Assembly: GCA_026627305.1 (NCBI GenBank)
Contig: JAPNVD010000008.1
Location: 1-64,000 of the forward strand
DNA: 64,000 nt
From: Sulfolobaceae archaeon
GTDB taxonomy: Archaea; Thermoproteota; Thermoprotei_A; Sulfolobales; Sulfolobaceae
Direction: 5' to 3'
Position numbers and translations under genes: made by a program. Positions 46,204 to 54,252 of the stretch are shown here, piece by piece (positions within the stretch are counted from its first letter, which is position 1; each line of letters starts with the position of its first letter). The notes under the pieces were generated by a model, which searched no databases, was not told the DNA's origin, and saw only the letters and a program-made list of their open reading frames with translations.

Positions 46204-46986
46204 ATGATAAGGCTTTCAACAGGTATACCAGAGTTTGATAAGCTGATCGAGGGTGGAATACCTCAGGGATTCTTTGTAGCCATAACAGGAGAGCCAGGAA
46301 CAGGAAAAACTATATTCTCTTTACACTTCATAGCTGAGGGATTAAAAGAAGGAGACCTTTGCATTTACGTAACTACAGAGGAGAGCAGGGATTCAATAAT
46401 AAGGCAAGCTAAACAGTTCGGTTGGGACTTTGAAGAATACATAGAGAAGAAACTAATAATAATAGATGCTCTTATGAAGGAGAAGAACGATGAATGGTCT
46501 TTGACCGAGTTAACGCCTGAAGAGCTAATCAATAAAATAGTTGAGGCAAAACAGAAGTTAGGTTATGGAAGAGCTAGATTGGTTATAGATTCAGTAAGTG
46601 CACTGTTCTTGGATAAACCAGCTATGGCTAGAAAGATAAGTTACCAACTAAAAAGGGTACTTAATAAATGGAACTTCACCATTTATGCTACTTCACAATA
46701 CGCCATAACTACCTCTCAAGCCTTCGGGTTTGGTGTTGAACATGTGGCTGATGGTATAATAAGGTTCATGAGGAGGATTAGGGATGGGGAACTAAAGAGG
46801 TATATCATAATAGAGAAGATGAGACAAACAGACCACGATAAGCATGTATGGGAAATAGATATACAAAAAGGTAAAGGACTCGTATTGAAAGGCAAATTAG
46901 AGAAGAGGAAAGAAGATTATGCCCTACCTGAAAAAGTTATTAAAATGATACTTGAGGCTGAAAAGAAAAAGAACGAAGAGATCTAG
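46204..46986 (+). CDS. RadA paralogue / KaiC-like ATPase (aRadC type)
   Basis: A 260-residue RecA-fold ATPase: Walker A GEPGTGKT near residues 29-36, YVTTEES, Walker B ARLVIDSVSAL near 128-138, and SQYAITTSQAFGFGVEHVADGI near the loop region. It has no N-terminal helix-hairpin-helix domain, so it is not RadA itself. It corresponds in size and in position next to the PTP gene to Sso2452 of S. solfataricus, a RadA paralogue that binds ssDNA and modulates RadA. Its TATA box lies 27 bases above the ATG. Confidence 0.9.
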   Translation: MIRLSTGIPEFDKLIEGGIPQGFFVAITGEPGTGKTIFSLHFIAEGLKEGDLCIYVTTEESRDSIIRQAKQFGWDFEEYIEKKLIIIDALMKEKNDEWSLTELTPEELINKIVEAKQKLGYGRARLVIDSVSALFLDKPAMARKISYQLKRVLNKWNFTIYATSQYAITTSQAFGFGVEHVADGIIRFMRRIRDGELKRYIIIEKMRQTDHDKHVWEIDIQKGKGLVLKGKLEKRKEDYALPEKVIKMILEAEKKKNEEI

Positions 46987-47022
46987 GCAGGCTTGAAATG
47001 AAGAGCGAGAGCAATAACTGAT
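46973..47022 (+). ncRNA. Weak C/D box RNA candidate
   Basis: Running over the end of the RadA-paralogue gene: C-like ACGAAGA 46973-46979, D'-like TTGA 46993-46996, C' ATGAAGA 46998-47004, D CTGA 47018-47021, with 13-base guides between. The second half resembles the candidate at 36715-36737. Two of four boxes are degenerate, and box D is part of the palindrome at 47017-47030, so this may be coincidence. Confidence 0.25.
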
Positions 47023-47030
47023 ATATCAGT
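47017..47030. promoter_or_regulatory. Palindromic operator candidate of the PadR regulator
   Basis: ACTGATATATCAGT is a perfect 14-bp palindrome; a second imperfect dyad (TTGATATATGAGTAGATATC) follows at 47033-47052, before the TATA box CTATATAAG at about 47058-47066. PadR-type repressors bind such dyads next to their own genes, so autoregulation of the PadR-ABC operon is likely. Confidence 0.5.
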
Positions 47031-47104
47031 ATTGATATATGAGTAGATATCGAAAACTATATAAGCATAGATACTAATATAGATCTAGACTGGGGGTGTA
47101 CGAA

Positions 47105-47629
47105 TTGACAGCTAAAACAAGGAAAATGGAAGAGATCGAAAGCGCGCCCAGGGGATTGCTGTTCCATTATGTACTTTATAGGCTTAGCAAAGGACCAGTA
47201 TATGGCTATCAATTATTGAAGGAAATAAGGGATAAGACTGAAGGTGCATGGAATCCAGGACCTGGAGCAATATATCCCCTACTTGAAAAAATGGAAAAGA
47301 CTGGTTATATTGTTAAGAATCAAGATGGGCTATACGAGATCACAGAAGAAGGTAAAGAAAAACTAGAGGAAATAAAGACGGAATGGAAAAACCATTGGGA
47401 AAAGGCTCAAAGTATTAGAAACTTGCTCATAGAAATGCTGAGCATCACAGATATTGAAGGTTTTGTTAAAGCTATAAAGAACGACGCTGAAATCATTAGG
47501 GCACTACTAAGCAAATCTGAGAAAATAGACGAGGATACTGTTTTCACGCTAAAGGAGTATAAGTTGATCTTAGAGAGAGAATTAAAATGGGTAGAGAGCA
47601 AGCTAAAGGAGGTGGGAAGTAATGAGTGA
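47105..47629 (+). CDS. PadR family transcriptional regulator
   Basis: A 174-residue regulator with an N-terminal winged helix (RGLLFHYVLYRLSKGPVYGYQLLKEI...GPGAIYPLLEKMEKTGYI) and a C-terminal helical dimerisation domain, the PadR-s1/Vinf layout. TTG 47105 is preferred because GGGGGTG at 47092-47098 stands 6 bases before it; GTG 47096 lies inside that signal. It overlaps the ABC ATPase gene by 8 bases and most likely represses this drug-export-type operon. Confidence 0.9.
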   Translation: MTAKTRKMEEIESAPRGLLFHYVLYRLSKGPVYGYQLLKEIRDKTEGAWNPGPGAIYPLLEKMEKTGYIVKNQDGLYEITEEGKEKLEEIKTEWKNHWEKAQSIRNLLIEMLSITDIEGFVKAIKNDAEIIRALLSKSEKIDEDTVFTLKEYKLILERELKWVESKLKEVGSNE

Positions 47630-48629
47630 ACGTGAGGTTATAATCAAGGTTAGAAATCTTGAAAAGATATACAATGGAGTTGTCCACGCAGTGAAGGGCA
47701 TCTCATTTGATGTATATAGGGGAGAGATATTTGGACTTTTAGGACCTAATGGGGCTGGTAAATCCACAACCATTAAGATGTTAACTACAGTGCTTAAACC
47801 AACATCGGGTATAGCAGAGGTATGCGGTTATGATGTGGCTAAACATCCTGTTGAAGTGAGAAGATGCATAAGTGTAGTGCCACAGGAATATACATCTGAC
47901 GAAGATCTAACTGGATTCGAAAATATGATGTTAATGGCTTCTCTATATGGAATTCCTAAGGCTGAGGCTGAAAAAAGGGCATGGGAATTACTGGAGATGG
48001 TAAATCTAAAAGATGCTGCAAATAGAAAAGTTGAGACTTATTCGGGCGGAATGAGAAGAAGATTAGAAATAGCTATGAGCTTAATAAACAGACCTAAAGT
48101 CCTATTCCTTGACGAACCAACATTAGGACTTGATGTCCAGACTAGGGCAGCTATATGGGAATATATCAGAAAGTTAAAGGAGGAGTATGATATAACGATA
48201 CTCCTTACAACCCATTATATGGAAGAGGCTGATTCATTATGTAATAGAATAGCTATAATTGACCATGGCAAGATCGTTAAAATTGGTTCTCCTGACGAAT
48301 TAAAGGCTTTACTAGGAGGAGATATAATTGAAATCAGTATAGCTGAAAAAGAAGACATTTCAGAGATCCTGAGCAAAATACCGGCTGTGAGAGAAGTTAA
48401 GAAGTTAGATACTTCAACTTATAGAATGAAGGTCGAATCAGGAGAAAAGGTTGCTCCTCAAATAATTGAAACTATCCTACAGAGGGGTTTCCACGTTATT
48501 AAACTCTCAATGGCTAAACCTACTCTCGATGAGGTCTACTTGGAGCTCACTGGAAGAAGCTTAAGAGACGAAGAGGGTGGAGAAGATATGTGGAGGTTAA
48601 GAATGACGTTAAGGAGGGCTAGGAGGTGA
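47622..48629 (+). CDS. ABC exporter ATP-binding protein (DrrA-like)
   Basis: A 335-residue ATPase of the DrrA/CcmA group: Walker A GPNGAGKST, signature TYSGGMRRRLE, Walker B VLFLDEPTLGLD, switch His in LTTHYMEEAD, and a C-terminal DUF4162-like domain (ALLGGDIIEISIAEKEDISEILSK), typical of drug or lipid exporters. It lies between the PadR regulator and the permease, with an 8-base overlap to the former and a 5-base gap to the latter. The exported compound is unknown. Confidence 0.92.
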   Translation: MSEREVIIKVRNLEKIYNGVVHAVKGISFDVYRGEIFGLLGPNGAGKSTTIKMLTTVLKPTSGIAEVCGYDVAKHPVEVRRCISVVPQEYTSDEDLTGFENMMLMASLYGIPKAEAEKRAWELLEMVNLKDAANRKVETYSGGMRRRLEIAMSLINRPKVLFLDEPTLGLDVQTRAAIWEYIRKLKEEYDITILLTTHYMEEADSLCNRIAIIDHGKIVKIGSPDELKALLGGDIIEISIAEKEDISEILSKIPAVREVKKLDTSTYRMKVESGEKVAPQIIETILQRGFHVIKLSMAKPTLDEVYLELTGRSLRDEEGGEDMWRLRMTLRRARR

Positions 48630-48634
48630 TATAA

Positions 48635-49489
48635 ATGAGTAGAACAGCAGGATATAATAATCCTTTACACGGTTTAGGAGCCCTACTCCATAGAGAGCTA
48701 GCACAATGGTATAGAGATTTCGTAGTGTTATTTATCTCACTAATACAGCCCGTCATCTGGTTAGGTTTATTCGGAAAAGCCTTTGATTTATCTAAGCTAT
48801 TCACCACTAACGCTAATTTACCTCCAGCATATCAACAGTTAGCACAACAAACGATGCTAAATATATTCGGCACAACAAGCTATTATGCATTCTTCGCAGC
48901 AGGGATGTTATCGTTTATAGCTATAACAACTGCTGTGTTCGGCTCTATGTCAATTGTATGGGATAGAAGATTAGGATTTCTCGAGAGGATACTGAGTACT
49001 CCAGTATCTAGAGGAGTAATAATAATGACAAAGGTGTTCTCTGCTACAATTAGGACTCTGATACAAGTGGCTGTAATTCTTATATTTGCAGTAGCCTTAG
49101 GATTTCCAACAACTTATCTAACACCGTTAAGGATATTAGGAACGTTCGCAGCAGTAGCCTTATTATCAATGAGTTTGGCCTCCTTACTTATATTATTAGG
49201 AATAAGAACAACAAACTACCAGAGACCTATGGTAGTAGCTAACCTGATAACTTTACCGTTGATGTTCACCAGTAATGCAATGTATCCTATCAAGTTAATG
49301 CCTGGCTGGTTACAAATAGTCGCAAAGGTCAACCCAGTAACTTACACTACAGACATAGTGAGGATCTTGTTGCTGAACGTAAATAATGGTACTGGAAACC
49401 TATTTATAGATTTCACGATATTGTTAGGTTTTGCAATAGTGGCATCTGCTATAGGAATAGTGACATCCTGGAGATATCTTACAATGTAA
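48635..49489 (+). CDS. ABC-2 type permease (DrrB-like)
   Basis: Membrane partner of the preceding ATPase. The 284-residue protein has six hydrophobic segments and the ABC-2 signature: an N-terminal HRELAQWYRDFVVLFISLIQPVIWLGLFG, the SMSIVWDRRLGFLERILSTPVSRGVIIMTKV cytoplasmic coupling region, and LPLMFTSNAMYPIKLMPGWLQIVAKVNPVTY near the end. GGAGGTGAT before the ATG is a strong ribosome-binding site, extending into the upstream stop. The exporter is probably controlled by PadR. Confidence 0.92.
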   Translation: MSRTAGYNNPLHGLGALLHRELAQWYRDFVVLFISLIQPVIWLGLFGKAFDLSKLFTTNANLPPAYQQLAQQTMLNIFGTTSYYAFFAAGMLSFIAITTAVFGSMSIVWDRRLGFLERILSTPVSRGVIIMTKVFSATIRTLIQVAVILIFAVALGFPTTYLTPLRILGTFAAVALLSMSLASLLILLGIRTTNYQRPMVVANLITLPLMFTSNAMYPIKLMPGWLQIVAKVNPVTYTTDIVRILLLNVNNGTGNLFIDFTILLGFAIVASAIGIVTSWRYLTM

Positions 49490-49528
49490 GAGAAAAAATT
49501 TATTTTTGGGTAACCCTAAAATACACAT

Positions 49529-50398
49529 ATGAACAATTTACTAGAATTATTGCTAAATCCCCCGACAAACTTATCCTTAACAACAATCCTTCTTTTCAGT
49601 TATTTATTAGGAATACTTCATGGTATCACGCCTGATGAGCATACGTGGCCCATAACATTTAGCTACGCAATAGGAAAATATTCAACGAAGGGAGGAATGA
49701 AGGCAGGATTTCTATTCTCCCTGGGTTTCACTCTGCAGCGTTCATTTTTAACGACTATTGGATACCTAGGATTGGCGTACTTCTATCAAAAGTATAACCT
49801 AGATGGACCTGTATATATTGTAGTTGGAATAGTTATGGCTATTGCTGGATCATATATACTAAAAGGAAAATATCTTCACATACCTATCGATGAACTGTTG
49901 AGGAGAAGGAAATCAGCTCAGACAGAAAATATAAGAGATATACCCTTAAAAATGACCATTATTCATGGGCTGATAGCAGGATTCGGCTTTGGCGCCTATG
50001 CATCAATAATTACGTTCATATTAGCCCCTCAAGTAGGTTCTCTATACTTTGCACCTTTACCTGGAATGTTCTTCGGGCTAGGAACTATGACTATGCAGAT
50101 AATTTTAGGTGCTTTCTTCGGTAACTTAATGAGGTTTAAAGGCCTTAATGAGGAACAGATGAAAAGCCTAGCCTCTAAGGCTGCTGGAAGAACCTTGTAT
50201 TATGGAGGCATAGCCTTCACTATTGCAGGTCTTCTCATCTTAGGATTCCCGATAATTGACAATCTCTCAATACCTACAGGATTAATAATACCCAACCTTG
50301 ACGCTATTGATATCGGTTTCTTATTAGTCATAAGCGTAGTTGGGATTATTGGAGTCTACAGTATAATTAAGTCTTACCTAGAATTCAAGAGATCATAG
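49529..50398 (+). CDS. NicO/UreH-like membrane protein, probable metal transporter
   Basis: A 289-residue, roughly seven-helix protein. Helix 1 has LGILHGITPDEHTWPITFSY, whose H-x4-D-E-H is close to the H-x4-D-H nickel/cobalt signature of NiCoT and RcnA transporters, and a second half begins IIHGLIAGFGFGAYAS, the internal repeat. Nickel or cobalt transport is likely but not certain. AATTTATTTT at about 49497-49506 lies 26 bases above the ATG, so it is separately transcribed from the ABC operon. It overlaps the convergent gene by 25 bases. Confidence 0.75.
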   Translation: MNNLLELLLNPPTNLSLTTILLFSYLLGILHGITPDEHTWPITFSYAIGKYSTKGGMKAGFLFSLGFTLQRSFLTTIGYLGLAYFYQKYNLDGPVYIVVGIVMAIAGSYILKGKYLHIPIDELLRRRKSAQTENIRDIPLKMTIIHGLIAGFGFGAYASIITFILAPQVGSLYFAPLPGMFFGLGTMTMQIILGAFFGNLMRFKGLNEEQMKSLASKAAGRTLYYGGIAFTIAGLLILGFPIIDNLSIPTGLIIPNLDAIDIGFLLVISVVGIIGVYSIIKSYLEFKRS

Positions 50399-50988
50399 CA
50401 TTCGGTATGTTTTTTACAGATCTCAGATAATCTTTGTTCCACCATGTCCTTAATTTTTTGGTTATTTAAGGCTTTAGATAGGACTATAATATACTGATTA
50501 AAAAGCTGCTCAAATATCCACTTATATTCCTCTTTATCAAGGAACTCTATAGCTCTGCTCATCTCCTCTACTGCACTTCTTATTAAGGTTGTATCTTTCT
50601 GACCGTTAAGTAGATATAAGCAATAATTCCCTAAGGAGCTAAAGTAAAGTGCCAAATAAAAATCTGCACCTTCAAGGTATTTTTTAGATAGTTCAAGAAG
50701 TTCTAAACCAAGCTGAAAGAGCTCTTTATCCCATTTATAGTACTGCAAATCTGATGGAACTGTAAAGGTTTTAATGTTTTCAGTTATACTACATACGATA
50801 GGTCTATAAGCAATTAATAGATTAAGACCTAAAGTTCTCAATAAAAAACCAGCTTCAAATTTCTTCATTAAATCACACTTAGCCTTCAATGTCTTAGCTA
50901 GATCTTTTAGATTAGCCTTATTGCTGTAATCAATAGATAGGAGCTGATAGTAAGTCTCTAAAAAGTGATTCATATTATCTCTATTCAT
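50374..50988 (-). CDS. Hypothetical helical protein (204 aa)
   Basis: A 204-residue protein made of repeated helix pairs (ETYYQLLSIDYSNKANLKDLAK, LFQLGLELLELSKKYLEGAD, FYLALYFSSLGNYCLYLLNG) that recall TPR-like repeats. There is no signal peptide or transmembrane helix. I do not recognise a family. Its 3' end overlaps the NicO-like gene by 25 bases and its 5' end diverges from the GNAT gene by about 50 bases. A protein-interaction role is possible but unsupported. Confidence 0.65.
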   Translation of the reverse strand: MNRDNMNHFLETYYQLLSIDYSNKANLKDLAKTLKAKCDLMKKFEAGFLLRTLGLNLLIAYRPIVCSITENIKTFTVPSDLQYYKWDKELFQLGLELLELSKKYLEGADFYLALYFSSLGNYCLYLLNGQKDTTLIRSAVEEMSRAIEFLDKEEYKWIFEQLFNQYIIVLSKALNNQKIKDMVEQRLSEICKKHTECYDLLNSR

Positions 50989-51041
50989 TACTCTTAATTG
51001 TTAAACTTTACTTTTTAGTCACAACTCTACAATTATTTTTG

Positions 51042-51890
51042 ATGATAGAGGTTAGAGAATTAAAGGATCCACAGGAGTTCTATCAAACAATAAACGTGCA
51101 AAAATCAGCCTGGAGAACAAATGATTGTTGCACAAATGTTACACCACCACCTAATTTAATAGCAGCTGCTAGAAATGGTGGGTTAGTTTTGGGCGCTTTC
51201 GACAATAATAGGCTTATAGGATTCTCTTATGCCTTTATAGGAAGGGATTCGCAGGGTTACTATCTTTACAGTCATCAAACTGGTGTTATCGAAGAGGAGA
51301 AGTATAAGGGAGTTGGTTTCCAATTAAAATTAGCACAAATGAAATGGGCTATAAAGCAAGGTTTTGATAGAATAAAGTGGACTTTTGACCCATTACAGAG
51401 TTTAAACAGCTATTTCAACATATCTAAGTTAGGAGTTATAGTTAGAGAATACCATGAGAACTATTACGGTGAGATGAACGATGGGATAAATAGAAATTTG
51501 CCCACGGATAGAGCCGTAGCAGAATGGTATATAAAGTCTAGAAGAGTTGAAATGAAAATCGAAGGTAAACTGAGAATAAAGAGCCTAAGCGATTTGAAAA
51601 CATATTTCGAAGCTATAAGGATTGATGAAAAGGATAAAGTTCCAATAGATGTAAATCCATCTGGAGGGGATTTTAGGATCATCGCAATAGCAATTCCTAG
51701 GGATATTAATAAAATAAGGGATCAAGACCCCAATTTAGCCCTAAAATGGAGATTGATAACAAGAAAAGCATTTAACCTTTATTTGAAGGGGAGAATAGAT
51801 GTAGAAGTCATAACTGAAGATAAAGACTTTAGTTACCATATTCTGATAAATAAGCCATTAGATAACATATTAAACGGTGAGCTAGTATGA
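51042..51890 (+). CDS. GNAT acyltransferase (COG3375-like) linked to enolase-superfamily enzyme
   Basis: A 282-residue predicted N-acyltransferase. The GNAT acyl-CoA loop is visible around YSHQTGVIEEEKYKGVGFQLKLAQMKWA, preceded by LVLGAFDNNRLIGFSYAFIGRD; the family's DPLQSLNSYFNISKLGV follows. Members of this group pair with N-acyl amino acid racemases and add a succinyl group to amino acids. The start is ATG 51042; the in-frame TTG at 51039 is less likely since ACTTTTTAG at about 51010-51018 gives a start near 51041. It overlaps the next gene by 4 bases. Confidence 0.8.
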   Translation: MIEVRELKDPQEFYQTINVQKSAWRTNDCCTNVTPPPNLIAAARNGGLVLGAFDNNRLIGFSYAFIGRDSQGYYLYSHQTGVIEEEKYKGVGFQLKLAQMKWAIKQGFDRIKWTFDPLQSLNSYFNISKLGVIVREYHENYYGEMNDGINRNLPTDRAVAEWYIKSRRVEMKIEGKLRIKSLSDLKTYFEAIRIDEKDKVPIDVNPSGGDFRIIAIAIPRDINKIRDQDPNLALKWRLITRKAFNLYLKGRIDVEVITEDKDFSYHILINKPLDNILNGELV

Positions 51891-53002
51891 AAATATCTAA
51901 AATAATGTTATATCACGTTGTTATGAAGTTAAAAGCCCCATTCGAAACCAGTTTCGGAAAATCCGTATATAGGCATGGAGTTCTAGTTCAAGTATTTGAT
52001 GATGAGGGAAATACTGGATGGGGTGAAATAGTAGCTGATGAAGGACCCTGGTATAGTTACGAAACCGTAGAAACGGCAATTCATGTTGTGAGGGATTTCT
52101 TTCCCCTATTACTAAAAGATAAGGAAATAAACCATCCTGAAGAATTCTTCGACTTGTTACAGAGGATCAGAGGGCATAACATGGCAAAAGCAGGTGTAGA
52201 AGAGGCTGTATGGGATCTATATTCCAAAAATAATAATGAGCCACTCTATAAGGCTTTAGGAGGGATAAGGGATAAGATAGTCTCAGGAGTTTCAATAGGA
52301 ATTCAACCAACGATAAACGATCTAGTTAAAGTAGTTGGAAGCTATTTAGAGAAAGGATATAAGAGGATAAAAATAAAGATAAAACCAGGCTGGGACGTAA
52401 ACGCGGTAGAAGCTATAAGGAAAGAATATCCTGATATACTGCTTCAGGTCGATGCTAATGCTGCTTACACCCTATCCGATATAGAAGTGTTCAAGAAACT
52501 CGATAATTATAACCTATTAATGATAGAGCAACCACTTGAATGGGATGACTTAGTAGATCATGCAGAACTAGCAAAAATGATAAAGACACCTATATGCTTA
52601 GATGAATCGATAAAGAGCCTTCATGATGCTATAAGTGCGTTTAAACTGAACAGTTGCAAGATTATAAACATTAAACCTGGAAGGGTTGGGGGATTAAAGA
52701 TTACAAAGGAAATCGCTAGACTATGCAATGAAAAGGGGAGGGGTGCTTGGATAGGAGGAATGCTTGAGACTGGAATTGGAAGAGGGATACTAGTAGCTTC
52801 TGCTACATTACCGGGCATTACATATCCTAATGATATAAGCGGAAGCGATAGATATTATGAGGAGGACATAGTGGAACCTCCTTGGATAGTGAACTCTGAC
52901 GGAACTATTAGCGTAAGGAATAAACCAGGGATAGGAGTTGAAGTATTAGAAGAAAAAATAAAAGAAAAATATAGTAAAAAAATAATTGAAATTAATTTTT
53001 AA
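51887..53002 (+). CDS. Enolase-superfamily enzyme (N-acylamino acid racemase / OSBS / muconate cycloisomerase type)
   Basis: A 371-residue MLE-subgroup enzyme. The catalytic K-x-K is in RIKIKIKPG near residue 163, metal ligands in LLQVDANAAY (Asp), LMIEQPLEWDD (Glu) and ICLDES (Asp), and the second catalytic Lys in IINIKPGRVGG near 260. In related organisms such proteins make o-succinylbenzoate for menaquinone or racemise N-succinyl amino acids. The 4-base overlap with a COG3375-like GNAT gene and the lack of menaquinone genes nearby favour N-acyl amino acid racemisation. It is convergent with the CydA' gene, overlapping by 4 bases. Confidence 0.85.
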   Translation: MKISKIMLYHVVMKLKAPFETSFGKSVYRHGVLVQVFDDEGNTGWGEIVADEGPWYSYETVETAIHVVRDFFPLLLKDKEINHPEEFFDLLQRIRGHNMAKAGVEEAVWDLYSKNNNEPLYKALGGIRDKIVSGVSIGIQPTINDLVKVVGSYLEKGYKRIKIKIKPGWDVNAVEAIRKEYPDILLQVDANAAYTLSDIEVFKKLDNYNLLMIEQPLEWDDLVDHAELAKMIKTPICLDESIKSLHDAISAFKLNSCKIINIKPGRVGGLKITKEIARLCNEKGRGAWIGGMLETGIGRGILVASATLPGITYPNDISGSDRYYEEDIVEPPWIVNSDGTISVRNKPGIGVEVLEEKIKEKYSKKIIEINF

Positions 53003-54252
53003 CTACTTTGTTTGCTTCTCCATACAAGTCCAAAGTATATTGTTACTGCTATCATTATGTTAAAGAACACGAAGATCACGTCTGCAAGATATAGTAAAGC
53101 AGGGTACTGGGAGATATACGTACCTAGCACGTCTAATGTCGATATGAACGTTGAAGCCTTAAGAGTATTTGCAACTTGAAGAGCGAAAGTTAAGCCATAG
53201 TTATTAACTAAAGCCTCAGCAGCACTAACAGGTGGAACTATTGCATAAGGTAAATGAGCTACTAAATTCATTACCTCAGCTATATCTACCATTGATAGAG
53301 GAATGATGAAATTAATAGCTGCCAATATCTTGTTTCTTACCCTGAAAGACGCTAGCAAGGTTATTAGAGTTATTACCCCTAGTGCTATCAGAGCGTAGAA
53401 CCACCCTGATAGTATTAGAGTTGGCTGGTATACCGAATAAAACGCTGACGGCAAGTAAGATGGTGGATGACCAAGAATTGACCAAATTACTGTTGGCGAG
53501 TACTGATATACTTCATATAAATACCATACACCTCCAATAACATAGATCGCTCCAAAAGCTAATGCTAATTTTTTCATGAACTTGCTAACCACATCATACA
53601 TCTCATTTTTAGTTGAATCCCATTTCCAGTCATAAACTGAAGAGATTAGGATAGCTGTAAGAGCTAACGCTCCAAATATCGTTGCTAATAGCAGTGGTGG
53701 ATATGTCGGGTTAGCAAATAGTTCAGCGTAATTCTTCACAACTAAATCGAACCCTATAAGTGAATTAGGATCTTTAATTACCTCTACACCTAATGGATAA
53801 TTGACAACAGCAAATACTAGTCTAAACATGGCTGGAATAACAGTGGCAAATATTGCAGCTAAGTATCCTATTATTATATGAGCTCTCATACTTAACCTTC
53901 CCCTAGATCTGTTGTAGAAACCTATTAACGGTAACGCTATAACTACTCCTGAGACTATAGCTATTGCCCATACAGGCCACAATAATAGACCTGCTGCATT
54001 AGTAAATATTGGGTATAGTCCAGCTAAAAAGACTGTTATAATTGTACCGAAAACTCCACCAATAGCATATATCAGTATCAGGTAATTCGACATATTGGCA
54101 GCGGCATTTATGAAGTGCTGATTATTCGTCCTAACACCTATAACTTCTAATGTAGGTAATAGCCACAATAATCCTAGCACCGTGTATACTATAGGAATAT
54201 GTACACCAAATGCCCATGCAAGTAAGTCTACCGCTATTGATATAGCGTTCAT
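52999..54252 (-). CDS. Cytochrome bd-type oxidase, second CydA-like subunit (CydA')
   Basis: A 417-residue integral membrane protein of about nine helices, distantly related to CydA. Its N-terminus HIPIVYTVLGLLWLLPTLEVIG aligns with the helix-1 region of its partner, but the quinol-loop motif E-x-G-R is not seen. Paired CydA/CydA' genes are a form of archaeal bd-like oxidase in which CydA' takes the place of CydB. Its ATG overlaps the end of the CydA gene by 1 base, so both are made together. Haem ligation in this subunit cannot be judged from sequence alone. Confidence 0.72.
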   Translation of the reverse strand: MNAISIAVDLLAWAFGVHIPIVYTVLGLLWLLPTLEVIGVRTNNQHFINAAANMSNYLILIYAIGGVFGTIITVFLAGLYPIFTNAAGLLLWPVWAIAIVSGVVIALPLIGFYNRSRGRLSMRAHIIIGYLAAIFATVIPAMFRLVFAVVNYPLGVEVIKDPNSLIGFDLVVKNYAELFANPTYPPLLLATIFGALALTAILISSVYDWKWDSTKNEMYDVVSKFMKKLALAFGAIYVIGGVWYLYEVYQYSPTVIWSILGHPPSYLPSAFYSVYQPTLILSGWFYALIALGVITLITLLASFRVRNKILAAINFIIPLSMVDIAEVMNLVAHLPYAIVPPVSAAEALVNNYGLTFALQVANTLKASTFISTLDVLGTYISQYPALLYLADVIFVFFNIMIAVTIYFGLVWRSKQSS

